From NCBI GenBank assembly GCA_036867785.1, contig CP145413.1:744001-808000 (forward strand): DNA of 64,000 nt, read 5' to 3'. Origin of the DNA: Plasmodiophora brassicae. Lineage: Eukaryota; Endomyxa: Phytomyxea; Phytomyxea; Plasmodiophorida. Of this stretch, positions 52,132 through 63,569 are shown one piece after another. The translations under genes were made by a program, and so were the position numbers. The notes below the pieces were generated by a model. It was given only the letters and a program-made list of their open reading frames with translations, searched no databases and was not told where the DNA came from. The first letter of the stretch is position 1. Each line of letters begins with the position of its first letter.

Positions 52132-55100
52132 CCGCCAACGGGTTCGCCGGCCACCCAGTAAACTCTGCATTGTCATCCGAACCCGACCCTGTTCAAATAA
52201 GCGATCTCATGTTTCTCCACGCCCGCTCTGTCCCGCATCTCGTACTTCCGATGACCATATACACCGGGTCCGAAAGTATCTCGACAACGGCCTTGATCGA
52301 CTGTGGCGCGACTAGCAACTTTATCGACTGGTCCTTCGCGCGGCTCCACGTTCTGCCTACCCGCCCGACGCATCGTCCGATACCTGTCCGCGTTGTCGAC
52401 GGCCGCCAGCTCGCACCTATATCACAGGAGACTCAGCCGTTGAGAACGACGGTGGACGCCCAGTTCTCGTGTGAGATCGTCCTGAATCTGATCAATTCGC
52501 CGACCTATCCCGTCATCCTGGGTCTGCCCTGGCTAGCCCAGACTAATCCAGATGTGGATTGGCGCCGGCGGCTCGTCTCGCCGCGCCAGTGCCCCCCCTC
52601 GCCGTCAACGTCAACGCCGACAACTGTGGCGGATCCTGGCCATGCAGAAGCTGAGACAACCGAGGCAAGCGTGGCTGCGCCACACGACGACTGCCGTTAT
52701 CCGGCCCTGGACGCCTCTAGTGCAGCTCCGCTCATCGCCCAGGCGCCTGTTAACACAAAACAACATCCAGATCCAACTTCCGCACAAGACCTGATCGTGA
52801 CACCATTGCCGCCTGCGGCCAACGATGAACGCCGGGTGGCAGAGTCCTTGGCGACAGCCGCAATTGAGACTCAGGACAAAGCCGCTGGCGACCTGGAAAC
52901 GGCTGACACCGGTAACACCCCTGCGAACTGCCTCGAGCTCGAATCGTTCCCCGACCAGACAGGCTGGCTAACGTCGCCGGCGCGGGAGCAGCGACACAGG
53001 CGGGGAGCCGGTCGACGTCTACCAGATTGTCGTTTGGACGACGGTTCCAGGGCACGCCAGGTGGTCAGCCTGTTCATGTGCTCATCCATCGTGGCGGCCG
53101 CTTGGGCGCTTGCCTTCGTCACTATGTGCCGCGAACCCGCACGCGTCGACCTTCGTGCTTATCTAAACACGTCATCTGACGACGCCTGTCCGATCGCCCC
53201 GCCGAACGCCGGCCCTGACGTTCTAGCCGGAGATGCTCCACAGTCGTCGTGCGACGTACGGCCCACGGATTCTAATCAAGGCGACGGGACGCGGATCGAC
53301 CACGTTCCCTTGCCGGCACCAAGCACTGAAGAACCTCTGGCGGCCAACGTTCCCATCCATCTAGTCGACGCCGAACCGTTCCTGGACGCACTCATGGACG
53401 ACGCTCAGTGCTACCTCATCCATTATACGTGGACCGAGGACACCGAGTCAGAGCAGACGAAGATACCTGAAAAATACCAGGATTTTGCCGACGTGTTCGA
53501 CGAGGCCACCGCCACATCCTTACCGCCGCACCGCGCCTCTGACTGCTCGATCGACCTGAAACCGGGGACGGAGCCTCCATTCTGTCGCCTCTACGGCTTG
53601 TCTCCCCGCGAACAGGTAGCCCTCAAGAAGTATTTGGAAGATAACCTCCAGTCGAACTTCATACGGCCGTCGCGTTCATCTGCCGGCGCGCCGATCCTTT
53701 TCGCGAAGAAGAAGGATGGTTCGTTACGGCTTTGCGTTGATTACCGAGGCCTGAACTCGGTCACCGTGAAGAACCGTTACCCACTTCCGCTCATCGACCA
53801 GCTGCTTTCGACACTCGGTCAAGCAACGGTCTTCTCCAAGATCGACCTTCGAAGTGCGTACAACCAGATCCGCATTCGCGAAGGTGACGAATGGAAGACA
53901 GCATTCCGGACACCGTACGGATTGTTCGAGTACCTGGTTATGCCCTTCGGGCTTGCCAACGCCCCGGCATCCTTTCAAGCCTTCATGAACGAGACATTCA
54001 GCGACTTCATTGACCGTTTCGTTGTTGTTTACCTTGACGACATCTTGATTTTCTCCAAGAATGCTGAGGAACATGAACAGCACGTGCGTTTGGTGCTCGA
54101 ACGTCTACGCTCCGCGCGCCTGACGGCCAAACTGTCTAAGTGCTTGTTCGACGCACCGGAGGTCGAATTCCTCGGCTACTTAGTGTCCAAGGACGGCCTC
54201 CGGTTGGATCCCAGCCGAGTAGACACAATACTCGCGTGGGCCCCGCCGCGTGACCTCCACGGGCTGCAAGTCTTCCTTGGGTTCGCCAACTTCTACCGAA
54301 AGTTCATCCCGCATTCGCGGAGATCGCACTTCCCTTGACGAACCTTACTCGCGGGGAAACCGAATTTATCTGGAACGAGACTGCTTCGACCGCCTTCGCA
54401 ACTCTGAAGAGCGCGTTCACACGCGCTCCGGTCCTCGCCCACTTCGATCCTAGCGTGCCGTGCGAGATTGAAACGGATGCCTCCGACTTCGCCATTGCCA
54501 TGGTCCTCTCACAACGGGGCCGTGACGGGGACTTACACCCTCTGGCGTTCTTTTCGAGGAAACTGGACCCCGCTGAGATCCGATATGCGGTCTACGACAA
54601 AGAGCTCCTGGCCGTTGTTGCGTCCTTCGAGAAATGGCGCCAGTTCCTGGATTCGGATGAACATCAGACACTTGTGCACAGCGACCACCGCAACCTCAAG
54701 TACTTCATGACGACCCACAAGCTTAATCCGCGCCAAATCCGATGGTCCCAACTGCTTAGCGGCTTCGACTTCATGATTCAGCACCGACCGGGCCGCTTGC
54801 ACGGTAAACCTGACGCCTTGACGCGCCGCCCGGAGTACGTCCCGACGGCGTCTGAAGAAGGCATCCTGCAACAATCTCTCCAACTGCTCCCGCTTCATCG
54901 CCTAGTTCCGTCCCCCGTGGTGGACGCGTTCACCGTCCACGCGGAGGCGGCTCCGTCCGAGCCTCTCCTAGACCGTATCCGACGACACCAAGCGAGTGAT
55001 CCGTTCGTCGCCAAGATTGCCGGTCTGCTCGACCGACCTCAAGGTAGGAAGTATTGCCTGAGAGACGGCCTCCTGTACAAAGGACGCTCCTTGGTCGTCT

Positions 55101-56446
55101 CCGGAGACGAATGCAAGATCGAGATCCTCCGGCAACTCCACGATAATAGGGCCTCTGGTCACTTTGGTATCCGCAAAACGCTTGGGCTTGTCCAGCGTGA
55201 ATTTTGGTGGCCTGGCATGAGGGCCTTCGTCAAACTGTACGTCTCATCCTGCGACATTTGTCAGAGAAGCAAGTCTCCGCGCCACAAACCGTCCGGGCTC
55301 CTGCTGCCTCTTCCCTTGCCGAGTTCTCTGTGGTCATCGATCTCAATGGATCTAATTGTCAAGCTTCCAGTTTCCGACGGCTACGATTCGGTCCTCGTCG
55401 TCGTCGACCGGTTTTCGAAAATGGCCCACTTCATTCCGTGCAAGGAGACCCTCACAGCGGTCGAGCTGTCCGACCTGTTTTTGCAGCAGATATTCCGCCT
55501 GCATGGCCTACCGGACGACATCGTCTCCGACCGGGGGCCCCAGTTCGTGTCGGCCTTCTGGAAGCACTTACTGGACCGTCTTGGTATCCAACGGAACTTG
55601 TCTTCATCCCGGCACCCGGAATCCGACGGCCAGACGGAACGCGTGAACCAGATCCTCGAACAATACTTACGCTGCTATGTTAGCTACATGCAGGACGACT
55701 GGCTGCAACTTCTGCCTATGGCCGAGTTCGCGTACAACAACGCCGACCATTCGGCCACCGGCATGTCGCCGTTTTTCGCCAACTACGGGTTTCATCCAAG
55801 GGTGACGGAGCCTCGACCCAGGAATGGCCAAGTCTGTAACCCAGCCGCCGATGAGCGTGCCGAATTCCTTGAGAAGGTTCGCCGCTACTTGAAGGGCCAA
55901 CTGCAACGGGCGGTCGACGCTATGAAGCGCTCTGCGGATCGCCGTCGCCGCGAACCACCACCACTGCAGGTGGGCGATCTCGTCATGCTCAGGCGTGGAA
56001 CCTTATCGACTGGCCGCCCGTGCGGGAAACTGGATGACCGTCTGCTGGGACCCTTCCAAGTTGTTCGCACAGTTAACCCCGTCGCATACGAAGTGAAGCT
56101 GCCTCCTACCTCGCGCCTACATAACGTCTTCCATGTGTCACAGCTGGAACCGTATACGCCTAATGTCCTTCCACATCGCCAACAGCCACCGCCGCCGCCC
56201 ATTGTATTGGAAGATGACGACCAGCCCCTGTTCATCGTTAAGTCGATCTTGGATTCCCGATACCGGTCGGGGCGGTTGCAATATCTCATAGATTGGGAAG
56301 GATACTCCCCGTCCGATCGCACCTGGGAACCCGCGGGCAATCTCCATGGGACAGGAGGCCTGGACCAAGCGATTGCTGAATTTCATGCTCGATATCCCGA
56401 TAAACCTGGCCCTCGCTCCCGAAACCGGCGGAGACCCAATCGCTAG
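52086..56446 (+). pseudogene. Element B pol region (about one break)
   Basis: Protease, hydrophobic linker segment, RT (YLDDILIF), RNase H, integrase and chromodomain as in element A. Confidence 0.9.
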
Positions 56447-56459
56447 AAGAGGACTATTC

Positions 56460-56546
56460 TGTGATAACTGAATAAATCCCGAACCCCGCGACGGACTTCG
56501 CCAGTCCGTCAAAGCGTTCGTTGCATCAGCTTGCCTGATCGTGACA
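56460..56546 (+). repeat. Right LTR of element B
   Basis: 87 bp, identical to the left LTR. Confidence 0.95.
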
Positions 56547-56597
56547 GTATCGTCATTGGAACGGATTGGCGGGGGAATGCCCGACATGTAGTGTTCC

Positions 56598-56603
56598 AAT
56601 AAA
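56598..56603 (+). promoter_or_regulatory. Poly(A) signal of the split host gene
   Basis: AATAAA, 7 bp after the TAG stop at 56589-56591. Confidence 0.5.
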
Positions 56604-56629
56604 GACAATCCAAGTTGACGTAGCCTCAT

Positions 56630-57166
56630 GTGACTGCAATCGGCTGCACAATTAGCTGCAATCGACTGTGGGTTGGCTGCAGAATGAGCTGCAGATTAGC
56701 TGCAATCGGCTGCAGAATTGGCTGCAACACCGGGGACGATCGGCTGCAGATGAGCTGCATTCGACTGCAGAATTGGCTGCAAAACTGGGGGCGATCGGCT
56801 GCAGAATCTGTCAAGGACCATGTCGTACCACCGGCACACGGTGACGCTGTGACTGCGCGCGACTGCGTAACGTCCACGGCAGAGGCTCCGCCACTGACGC
56901 CGTTGTCGGTAACGGCTTGGCAAGCCCCTGTTACACAGCGTTACATCGCCACCGTCTCGCGCCGATGTCGGTCGGAATAAATGACTTCGTTATCGTCTTC
57001 ATCAGAATCGGGACAATCGGCTGTCAGTTGGCTACAATCGGCTGCAAGGGTCGCTACAGCCGGCTGCAGATTTGGTTACAGCCGGCTGCAGATTTGGCTA
57101 CAGCCGGCTGCAGATTTGGCTACAGCCGGCTGCAGATTTGGCTACAGCCGGCTGCGGATTTGGCTA
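56630..57166. repeat. CTGCA-rich minisatellite, interrupted by a solo LTR
   Basis: Irregular GGCTGCAAT/GACTGCAGA words (56630-56808) resume at 57010 and become a clean 22-bp tandem repeat (AGCCGGCTGCAGATTTGGCTAC, about five units) at 57046-57166. Confidence 0.8.
56809..57004 (+). repeat. Solo copia-type LTR (195-bp family)
   Basis: 196 bp, TGTCAAGG to CTTCATCA, with AATAAA and a perfect 5-bp target duplication GAATC on both sides (56804-56808 and 57005-57009). A solo LTR arises when the two LTRs of an element recombine. Closest match: 12756-12950. Confidence 0.9.
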
Positions 57167-57169
57167 TAA

Positions 57170-58090
57170 GAGCATCCCCAACCCGTAGCTATATCCCTAG
57201 CTATAGTCAAAATTTAGCTAGAAAACAGCCCCACCCGGGCTAGCTATCGCTATATTTTTTGACTTGCCTCGCCATTTCGGCACGAAATAGCTAGGCAAGC
57301 AAATCTCTAGCCACGGAGTTGCGCACATTTTGTCTGACTGGGAGATCGTGGGGACGGCCTCGTGGTTCCTGTTGATCGAGGGAACCATGGGCGATATGAG
57401 GCGAAGAAAGGTCGTAGAGGCTCGGAGTGGGGCGGAAAGGAAGACATGTCATTGGGGCGTGCCTATGTTGTCATTTCCCATGATCCTGGTGTCAGAAACG
57501 GGCAGAAATTAAACGAACGTATTAGCTACAAGCGTCAGCACACCCGTACGCGATGATTCGCATGGCTGCGACAACTTTCTGCAGCGGTACACCTGGAAGC
57601 CCGCCGGTGAATGAGTGGTTCTGTGTCTGAAACCATGGATCTTGTCCAAGAACCCCGTCCATGATCTCGCGAACAAAGGTTTCTACGGAAGCGCCGCCTG
57701 AACAGAGATGTTCGTTGTACATCGCACCTGCAGCAAATTATTCGCGGATGTTTCGTTCCGTACCGTATTCAGAGTGTGTTCAGCATTGGGCCTGCGACAG
57801 GGTCTGGACCCACCAGATACGGGTTTCTGCTTCTTCTTGCTCGTGTGGTGTCGCCAGGCTAGCTCGAGAAACTGGATATTCGCCGCAGAAGCCTCTTTGA
57901 ACGATGCCAGTGCTGTTATTGAAACGGAATCGAGGATTACATCCGACGACAAGTACAATGGGCAGGAAACGCTGGCACAGTAAAATAGCTATGGCTATCA
58001 CCGGATGGGGATTGGGAAAATAGCGATCGCCAAAATTGCCGCAAAACGGGCATTTTAGCTATGGCTATGGCTAGCCGGGTGGAGATGCTC
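57170..58090 (-). mobile_element. PIF/Harbinger DNA transposon, internally shortened
   Basis: 921 bp flanked by TAA duplications (57167-57169 and 58091-58093), the 3-bp TWA target typical of PIF/Harbinger. The ends are imperfect inverted repeats (GAGCATCCCCAACCCG and GAGCATCTCCACCCGG). The minus frame 57522-57722 reads FVREIMDGVLGQDPWF and GVPLQKVVAAMRIIAYGCADAC, which matches the start of Harbinger transposases (lsslQKctaAiRmLAYG); the frame meets a TAG stop, then continues YVRL where DEYVR is expected. No catalytic DDE region remains. The region inside the ends is rich in GCTATAGC words. Confidence 0.75.
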
Positions 58091-58092
58091 TA

Positions 58093-58165
58093 ACCGGCTG
58101 CAAAAGTGGGATGCAAAAATGGCTGCAGACCTTGCAGCCTTTTTTGCAGCCGATCTGACGCCAGT
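58093..58165. repeat. CTGCA-rich minisatellite, right part
   Basis: Continues the array that the Harbinger element interrupted at 57166: AACCGGCTGCAAAAG, ATGGCTGCAGACC and GCAGCCGATC words. Confidence 0.6.
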
Positions 58166-58285
58166 GCCCATGCCGTCCGGCCTTCCCGCATGCCGTACGG
58201 ACTCTCCTCGTCTTAGGGCTGCCTCTCCTAGATGCTATTCTTGGTATCTCTGGCTGCGACAGGGCATGCTGCACTGCTCCACCGT

Positions 58286-59641
58286 CTACAGTACCTGTTG
58301 CAGATGGGTGTCATGTTTTGTTTCAAGAACGAGTTCAAGGTCGCACTCAAGTGCCAATGGAAGCTCCCCGACGCGATTCAGATGGTCCTTATGCATATGT
58401 GGCAACGGATAGTCGTTACCGCCATTTGCCTGCATAATGGCGATCATACACTCTTGATGAGTCAGGAAGACCTTATTCAAGGTATCAGACGACACCGCGT
58501 CGAATGATGCACGAACAGCATTGACAAGCTGATCCAGGTTAGTGGGAGCTTCGGTATACTGCAGTGATTGGATAGACTTGAAGTAGCCTAGATCCAACAC
58601 GTTCAGATCAGGGCTATTCGGTGGTTGCCTGCGGATCCGTATATCGAGGCCAGTCGCCCTAACGGCCTCGCGAAACTCCTCACCGCTGTTGTTAATGTGA
58701 CAGATCGCGCCGTCCAATTGCGACCATAGTGTCTCCTGAGCATGAGCTTTCGGCCATTTCGACGCAATGGCAGGTAGAAGTTAGTCGACAACTTTACGCC
58801 GAAAGACATCTTTGGTTATGGACTTAACGCACTTCGTTTCAACAGTACCAGATGGCCGGTTCTTGCTGCTTCGGCGCGCGGTTTGCTGCTCAACGAAAGG
58901 GAAGCATCCGATCTTCCCGTCAAACCAAGTGCCGTTAACATAATCCAGACGGGGACGAGCAACCGCCACTAGGAACATCGCATGCGTGAGATAGTTAATG
59001 TTGGTCGAAGTTCGACATGGATCATCCTCCCCCGGGGCCATGTAGTAGCTCGAACTCGTCTCCGTCATATTGAACTGCTTTTCGTCGGCGTGGATGAGAT
59101 TGGACATGTCACAGAAGTGTGGTGTTCCGAGCAACGTGCTGGTTGCATCGACGAAACGTACGCAATAGAGCTGCCGCAGCAGTTTGTGAAACGGCGTCAC
59201 ATGCGGTTTGAGCCGAACGCTGTGATGCACGATGCACCCTTCTTTAACGCGGCGGCTGACAGTGGAGACGGGCATGGCGAGTGCGCCGGCAAGCGCCCTT
59301 ATACTCTTTCGACGACTGTGCGGGATTGCCATCAGCACACCAGGATCGACCAGATTTTTTGCTCGTCCAGCATGGCCACGCTTCCTCGACTTTACGTTGG
59401 CCATTCGCGCGCCGGTATCGAGAGATTCCATCGCTCGAGCCCAGATACGACTCACCGTCGCGACTGAGACTTCGAAAACCCGGGCTGCCTCGCTCATGCG
59501 GCCGTGGTCTAGCCGCCACTCTCCGTCGCAGTACTGTAAGAGATATTCGTACACCTCCTGTCTCTGGTCGTTGGTCAGATTGGGTCTGCGGTTGGTCCCC
59601 TGGACACGACGTTCAGGTGCTGGAGCTTCGGGGAACGACAT
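58286..59641 (-). pseudogene. Tc1/mariner transposase, plant-like
   Basis: Start ATG at 59641. The N-terminal helix-turn-helix region (SEAARVFEVSVATVSRIWARA, about 45-70; second HTH about 110-140) binds the terminal repeats. Catalytic residues: LIHADEKQF (first Asp, about 187), QLDGAICH (second Asp, about 309), then 34 residues to PPNSPDLNVLDLGYF (third Asp), so the spacing is DD34D while the wording NVLDLGYFKSIQSLQ is that of plant mariner-like elements (usually DD39D). A single in-frame TAA lies at 58781-58783 (after KVVD); the same frame resumes LLPAIASKWP and is open to 58286. Apart from that stop the gene looks complete. Confidence 0.85.
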
Positions 59642-59681
59642 GCAGCCTCCACGCAGTTCGAAGCGCCCGCCAAAAAAATTT

Positions 59682-59712
59682 CAAATTTGCAAAAGAAGTG
59701 GTACGGAGGAAG
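59682..59712 (-). repeat. Mariner terminal inverted repeat, transposase 5' side
   Basis: 31 bp, exact reverse complement of 15117-15147, followed by the TA target dinucleotide at 59713-59714 and located 41 bp upstream of the transposase ATG. The matching repeat on the other side (before 58286) was not found. Confidence 0.8.
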
Positions 59713-59714
59713 TA

Positions 59715-59991
59715 CTTTTTTAGAATTGCGGTTTTAGTTAAAAAATTATACAAAAATTATTTAAAATTTTAATACAAAACTTATAGCAGAAATGCAAAGA
59801 GTCCGTAATGGCCCGCGTTGGAGACACGCCTGCGGACAGGTCCGATTTTGCTGACGACCCTTTGCGAAACGACGGCGGACGGACAAGTCTCCCTTGTCCA
59901 ACATCGTAATGGCCATGTACGACGAAGAAAGTGAAAATGTGATCACAGACGACGACGACAACGCGGGAAAGGAGATCTGACGGTTCGCTGC
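59715..59991. other. AT-rich spacer leading into a hAT relic
   Basis: AT-rich up to about 59790, then a plus frame with an acidic run (DDDDN near 59950) typical of the region before the hAT dimerisation domain, but in a shifted frame. Confidence 0.35.
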
Positions 59992-60204
59992 GAGAAGGAA
60001 CTGCACGAGTACCTTCAACTCGGTGTTAAGCTAAGTCCCGATAAGCAGCACGACATACTACTGTGGTGGCAAAGGCATCATAAGCAGTACCCTTTTCTTT
60101 CGAGAGTTGCCCGGCAAGTTCTATGCATTCCCGCGTCAAGTTCAAAGTCAGAATGCAATTTCTCTGACGCTGGCAACCTGGTACAAAACGCCGATCGCAG
60201 CTGA
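59992..60204 (+). pseudogene. hAT transposase C-terminal (dimerisation) domain relic
   Basis: 71 codons: KELHEYL, then LLWWQRHHKQYPFLSRVARQ, VLCIPASSSKSECNFSDAGN and DRS stop. This is the hAT C-terminal pattern (WW..h...yP.L...A...L.ipaSSa.sEr.FS.aGn). The usual Arg after SE is Cys. Upstream coding is shifted, and the catalytic part is not seen. Confidence 0.7.
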
Positions 60205-60605
60205 AACCAATAACGGTGAATGACGCGTTGTTTCTGCCTTCCAGCCTCAAATAGCGCAAAACAACGACGGCGTAGTCAATAAAATCGGGCGAGTTACAGG
60301 TGGAACGATAGGGGCACTGGACGGGTACGGGTGGGTACGGGTGCGCGACCGGATGAAACCACGGGGGTGCTCCAACGGTAGGACGACGGGTACGGTACGG
60401 TACGTAGGAGCTCCAAAAATAGGCCTTGTGCAAGTTAGTTCGCACCGCGGCTGTTTAGCTAGCCGGGTATCGGCACGAGTGGGACCTGATCAGCTGCTTG
60501 AATCCAAATTTAGTTGTCGAACGAATATCAGTACTCGACCTTCCGAAATAACGTAACAAGCATTAATGCAGGTGAGCTAGTGGGGACCAATATGGTCTAC
60601 TAAAC
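60205..60605. other. Intergenic region before the PH-domain gene
   Basis: Contains GGGTACG/GGTACGGTACG simple repeats at 60318-60410. No gene recognised. Confidence 0.35.
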
Positions 60606-63366
60606 ATGCATGCAATATGGATGGACGATATTGAATGTCTGGTGAAATGCTTGGCATCAGCGCGCGAACTAGGTGGTCTAGCAACGTGTTGGCCCGGTAG
60701 ATTCATGAGAATCTACCGGCACGCGCACAGTCATATCACGCCGCCTATGGAAGGCGTCGAGGCGGTAACGGGGGAATTGCCGGCGCCGTTGCGACCCGAT
60801 CGTGGCGCCACATCGGCCGGCGGCAGCGTCGTATCGGACGTACACGGTGATATGGCCGAGGCACCTGCGCCCGCCTTGCTACAAGGCGACGGCAAGGCCC
60901 CTGTGGAGAGCAGTCCTGAGTTCAAGGTCGGATCTCACCGACATGCGAGTCTGTCGGATGACGCTGTCAAAGTCGACCTGGACCTGGACGCGGACATCCC
61001 ATGGATCCCGCCGGCAACATCGGGCACCCAGTCGTCATCCGATAGTAACCAGACTGGTACTGGCAGCGCAGCGGGAACACAATCACCCGACGCCGCCATT
61101 CATAAGCATCGGCGGTCGTCGTCGTTCAGTGGCGTTACCGAACTGGGTCCGGCAGACGACGATGCGAAAGGCGAACGCGATCGGCCACATTCGGCATCAC
61201 TCAACGATACGAAGCATGACAGCGACAGTGACAGCGAGATCGGCCGTCGAGGGCGGGTGATGGCAGACGGGCTGAAGAAATCGGTCACATTCCATGACTC
61301 GGTGGAATCCCAGACGGACACCGTCATTGACGACAGGGCGTTCTGCGGCCGTGCCAGCCGCCAGTACCGTCAGCTGAGCGCCGACGTCGTCTACACAGCG
61401 TTCGTGGAGTTCATCGAACGCGGGAAACCCTGCCGAATGTTCGTCCGTGAGGGTCTGTTCACTCACCGCAAGATGATGTTCACGTCGCGCAAGCAATTCG
61501 TCCTGCACCTGTTCTCCGACTTGATCTGCTTCTCTGAGAAGGATCGCCGCGGGTACCTGCGCCAGGTTGACAAGTTCCACCTGCGCGATTGTACGGTGTC
61601 CCCATGTGTCAGTGACGAATCGCCGTCGCTGGCCATCACGCATGTACCCAGCCGAAAGACGATCTGCGTCAGCGCCAACCACGTCCATGTGCGAGACCAA
61701 TGGTGCAACGACATACACATGCTGGTCGAATGGTGCCGGAATGGCGAGACGGGCATCATGCCGGTCATACGATCCCCGCAACTGGGTACGTCAGCGCGCC
61801 CACCATGGCATCCCGCGGCACTCATTTCAGCATGCGTTCGCGTCAGAGGTGGCGTTCGCCGCCAGCAACTCTCGATCGATATCGTCGTCGCTACGTAACG
61901 ATCTGATCAGTCGCGCGGCGGCCGTGGTCCCGGCCAACACGTCATCAGGTGGTGGTGGTGGTGGCCACGCGCGCAGCCACAGTGCTGACGTCCCCGAGCC
62001 GCACTATAAGCAGCTGGCCAGGAGCGTGTCCCAGTTAACCAGCGAGCTCAGGCCGCGCTGGAGGCGACGACAGGATAGCTCCGGGCCCGTGCCTGCACCC
62101 GCAATCGCGCCCGCAGCACCCGTGCCCGCCGCACCCGCACCCGCCGCACCCTCAGCCGCACCCGCACCCGCCGCACCCGCACCCGTTGCCGAGCAGCCTG
62201 AATCCGACGCCGATACCGACGCGGACACTGGCGATGACGAGGCCATGGATTCCAACTCGCAGGACCTGGGCGTCATCCCGAAATCACCCGTACGTAGGCG
62301 GTCGTGTGCTGGGACCTGCCCCGACGCCTGACGCTGGAGGGATCCATCCGCCTGTGCAGCTATCCAAACGCTACGAGATGACATGGGCCTATGCCATCGA
62401 CCAGATGAAACTCGTCAAGTCGGCCATGAAGCAGAGGAACGCCGGCGACTACGACCGGATGGACAAGGAGATACAGGTACGCAGGACGTGGATCGCTGAC
62501 GGCGCCGACATGTTGTAACCATGGCCACGCCGCGATGCAGGCTCTTCGAGAGCGTCGCGAGGCGGCCATGAGCGCGCGCGTTGCACACATCAAGAAGGGC
62601 GACTTCCTATACGTACGTACACAGGGGCGCCGGGACCCGCTATTGTGCACGGCCATCTGACATTGGGGTCCCCTGCAGAAGTACGACCGCCAGGGTCAAG
62701 CGTACCTGAGGTTCTACAAGGTCGACGCGGCCGGCGAGACGCTGTCATGGAGCAAACACGGCGGCCCGAGCAGCAACGACCACAGCATCGACCTGGCGTC
62801 GATCGCACAGATCGTGATTGGGCCACAGACCAGACGATTCCGTCGGTACAAGAAGGAGGGCAGGGGTACGCCCTGGCTGTGCTTCTCGCTGATCCCGTAC
62901 GACTCCAGCTCGGCCACGGTCGACATCGAATGCGGCACGGTGGAGCAGTTGGACTGCTGGGTGCTGGGCCTGCAGAGCCTGATCCCGTTATGGCAATCGA
63001 CCCATATCACGCACGGGCAGCTGCTCTGGATACGAACCATGATCAAAGCGGATTACCTGGCGCAAAAGGTCGGTACGACAACGCCTCCATCGCACACGTG
63101 ACGCGCCCTGAAACGTGTCGTTAACCGGTTGTGTGCAGCGTGGCCTGGGTACCCGATCGGAACTCTTCCAACGCCTGGAGGTACAGCCGATCCCGCCGCC
63201 CACCTCCCGAACAAAGACGACGTTCGATCCGCGTGCTGTCCCATCCGGGTACCTGGGGCTGTCGTCCAAGAGGATCCTGTCCATGTCGTCGAGCAGCGCA
63301 TCCTTGATGAACCGAACCAGGACGCTATCGAATTCTCTGCAGAACCACGAGCCGATCCCCGAATAA
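60606..63366 (+). CDS. Two-PH-domain protein, 6 exons, about 809 aa
   Basis: Exons 60606-61785, 61847-62289, 62360-62476, 62541-62612, 62679-63068 and 63139-63366 (2430 nt, in frame), introns 61-70 bp, all GT..AG, mostly GTACG donors. ATG 60606 is the outermost start; ATG 60747 (MEGVEAV) is as likely and would give 762 aa. The N-terminal 230 residues look disordered, with acidic and Ser-rich runs. A pleckstrin-homology domain (about 272-378: RMFVREGLFTHRK, LHLFSDLICFSE, conserved Trp in RDQWCNDIHML) resembles those of RhoGEFs, but no DH domain precedes it. A Pro/Ala low-complexity stretch follows, then a helical segment, then a second PH-like domain (about 590-705: KGDFLYKYD, YLRFYKVD, WLCFSLI, CWVLGLQSLI). 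PH domains bind phosphoinositides or proteins, so a membrane-signalling role is likely but unproven. Confidence 0.7.
60694..60719. promoter_or_regulatory. Perfect 11-bp inverted repeat near the gene start
   Basis: CCGGTAGATTC at 60694-60704, loop ATGA, and its exact complement at 60709-60719. It lies 28 bp before the ATG at 60747. It could be a protein-binding palindrome or an RNA hairpin. Confidence 0.4.
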
Positions 63367-63569
63367 GACGGTACGACGGCGTCCAGGCTGCTCCTGCTAG
63401 TGCTGGCCGGGGTGCACCCTGCTCTAGTATTGCACATGTATGTACAATATAATATATATATGCCAGGTTTGTGCCGGGGGGCGCATACGCACGCTACATG
63501 TACAGGATTCCCGTGCTAGGAATCGAATCAGCCGCCATGCAGGAACTCAGCCCGTCATGGCAGCACAGG
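63367..63569. other. Short convergent intergenic region
   Basis: AT-rich TATAATATATATAT at 63442-63465 between two tail-to-tail genes; probably holds both 3' ends. Confidence 0.4.

Larger units (their letters stand above)
51011..56546 (+). mobile_element. Element B: second copy of the element A family (about one break)
   Basis: 5536 bp, nearly identical to element A along its whole length, with identical 87-bp LTRs and a perfect target duplication GTATC (51006-51010 and 56547-56551). The gag frame is open and pol has about one break. It is very recent. It sits in the last coding exon of a host gene, on the same strand. Confidence 0.95.
50070..56591 (+). pseudogene. Uncharacterised host gene, 4 exons, split in its last exon by element B
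   Basis: Exons 50070-50299, 50348-50536, 50592-50737, 50797-51010, then after element B 56552-56591 with stop TAG. Introns are 48, 55 and 59 bp (GTACCG..CAG, GTAAGT..CAG, GTAAGC..TAG). Exons total 819 nt, exactly 273 codons. The N-terminal part is Arg/Ser/Glu rich, likely disordered; the rest is helical. The third exon (146 nt, phases 2 and 1, ending SWPFEETKR) matches the middle exon of the gene at 34803, making them paralogues. AATAAA lies 7 bp after the stop. The insertion is recent, so the loss of this allele is recent too. Confidence 0.6.
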
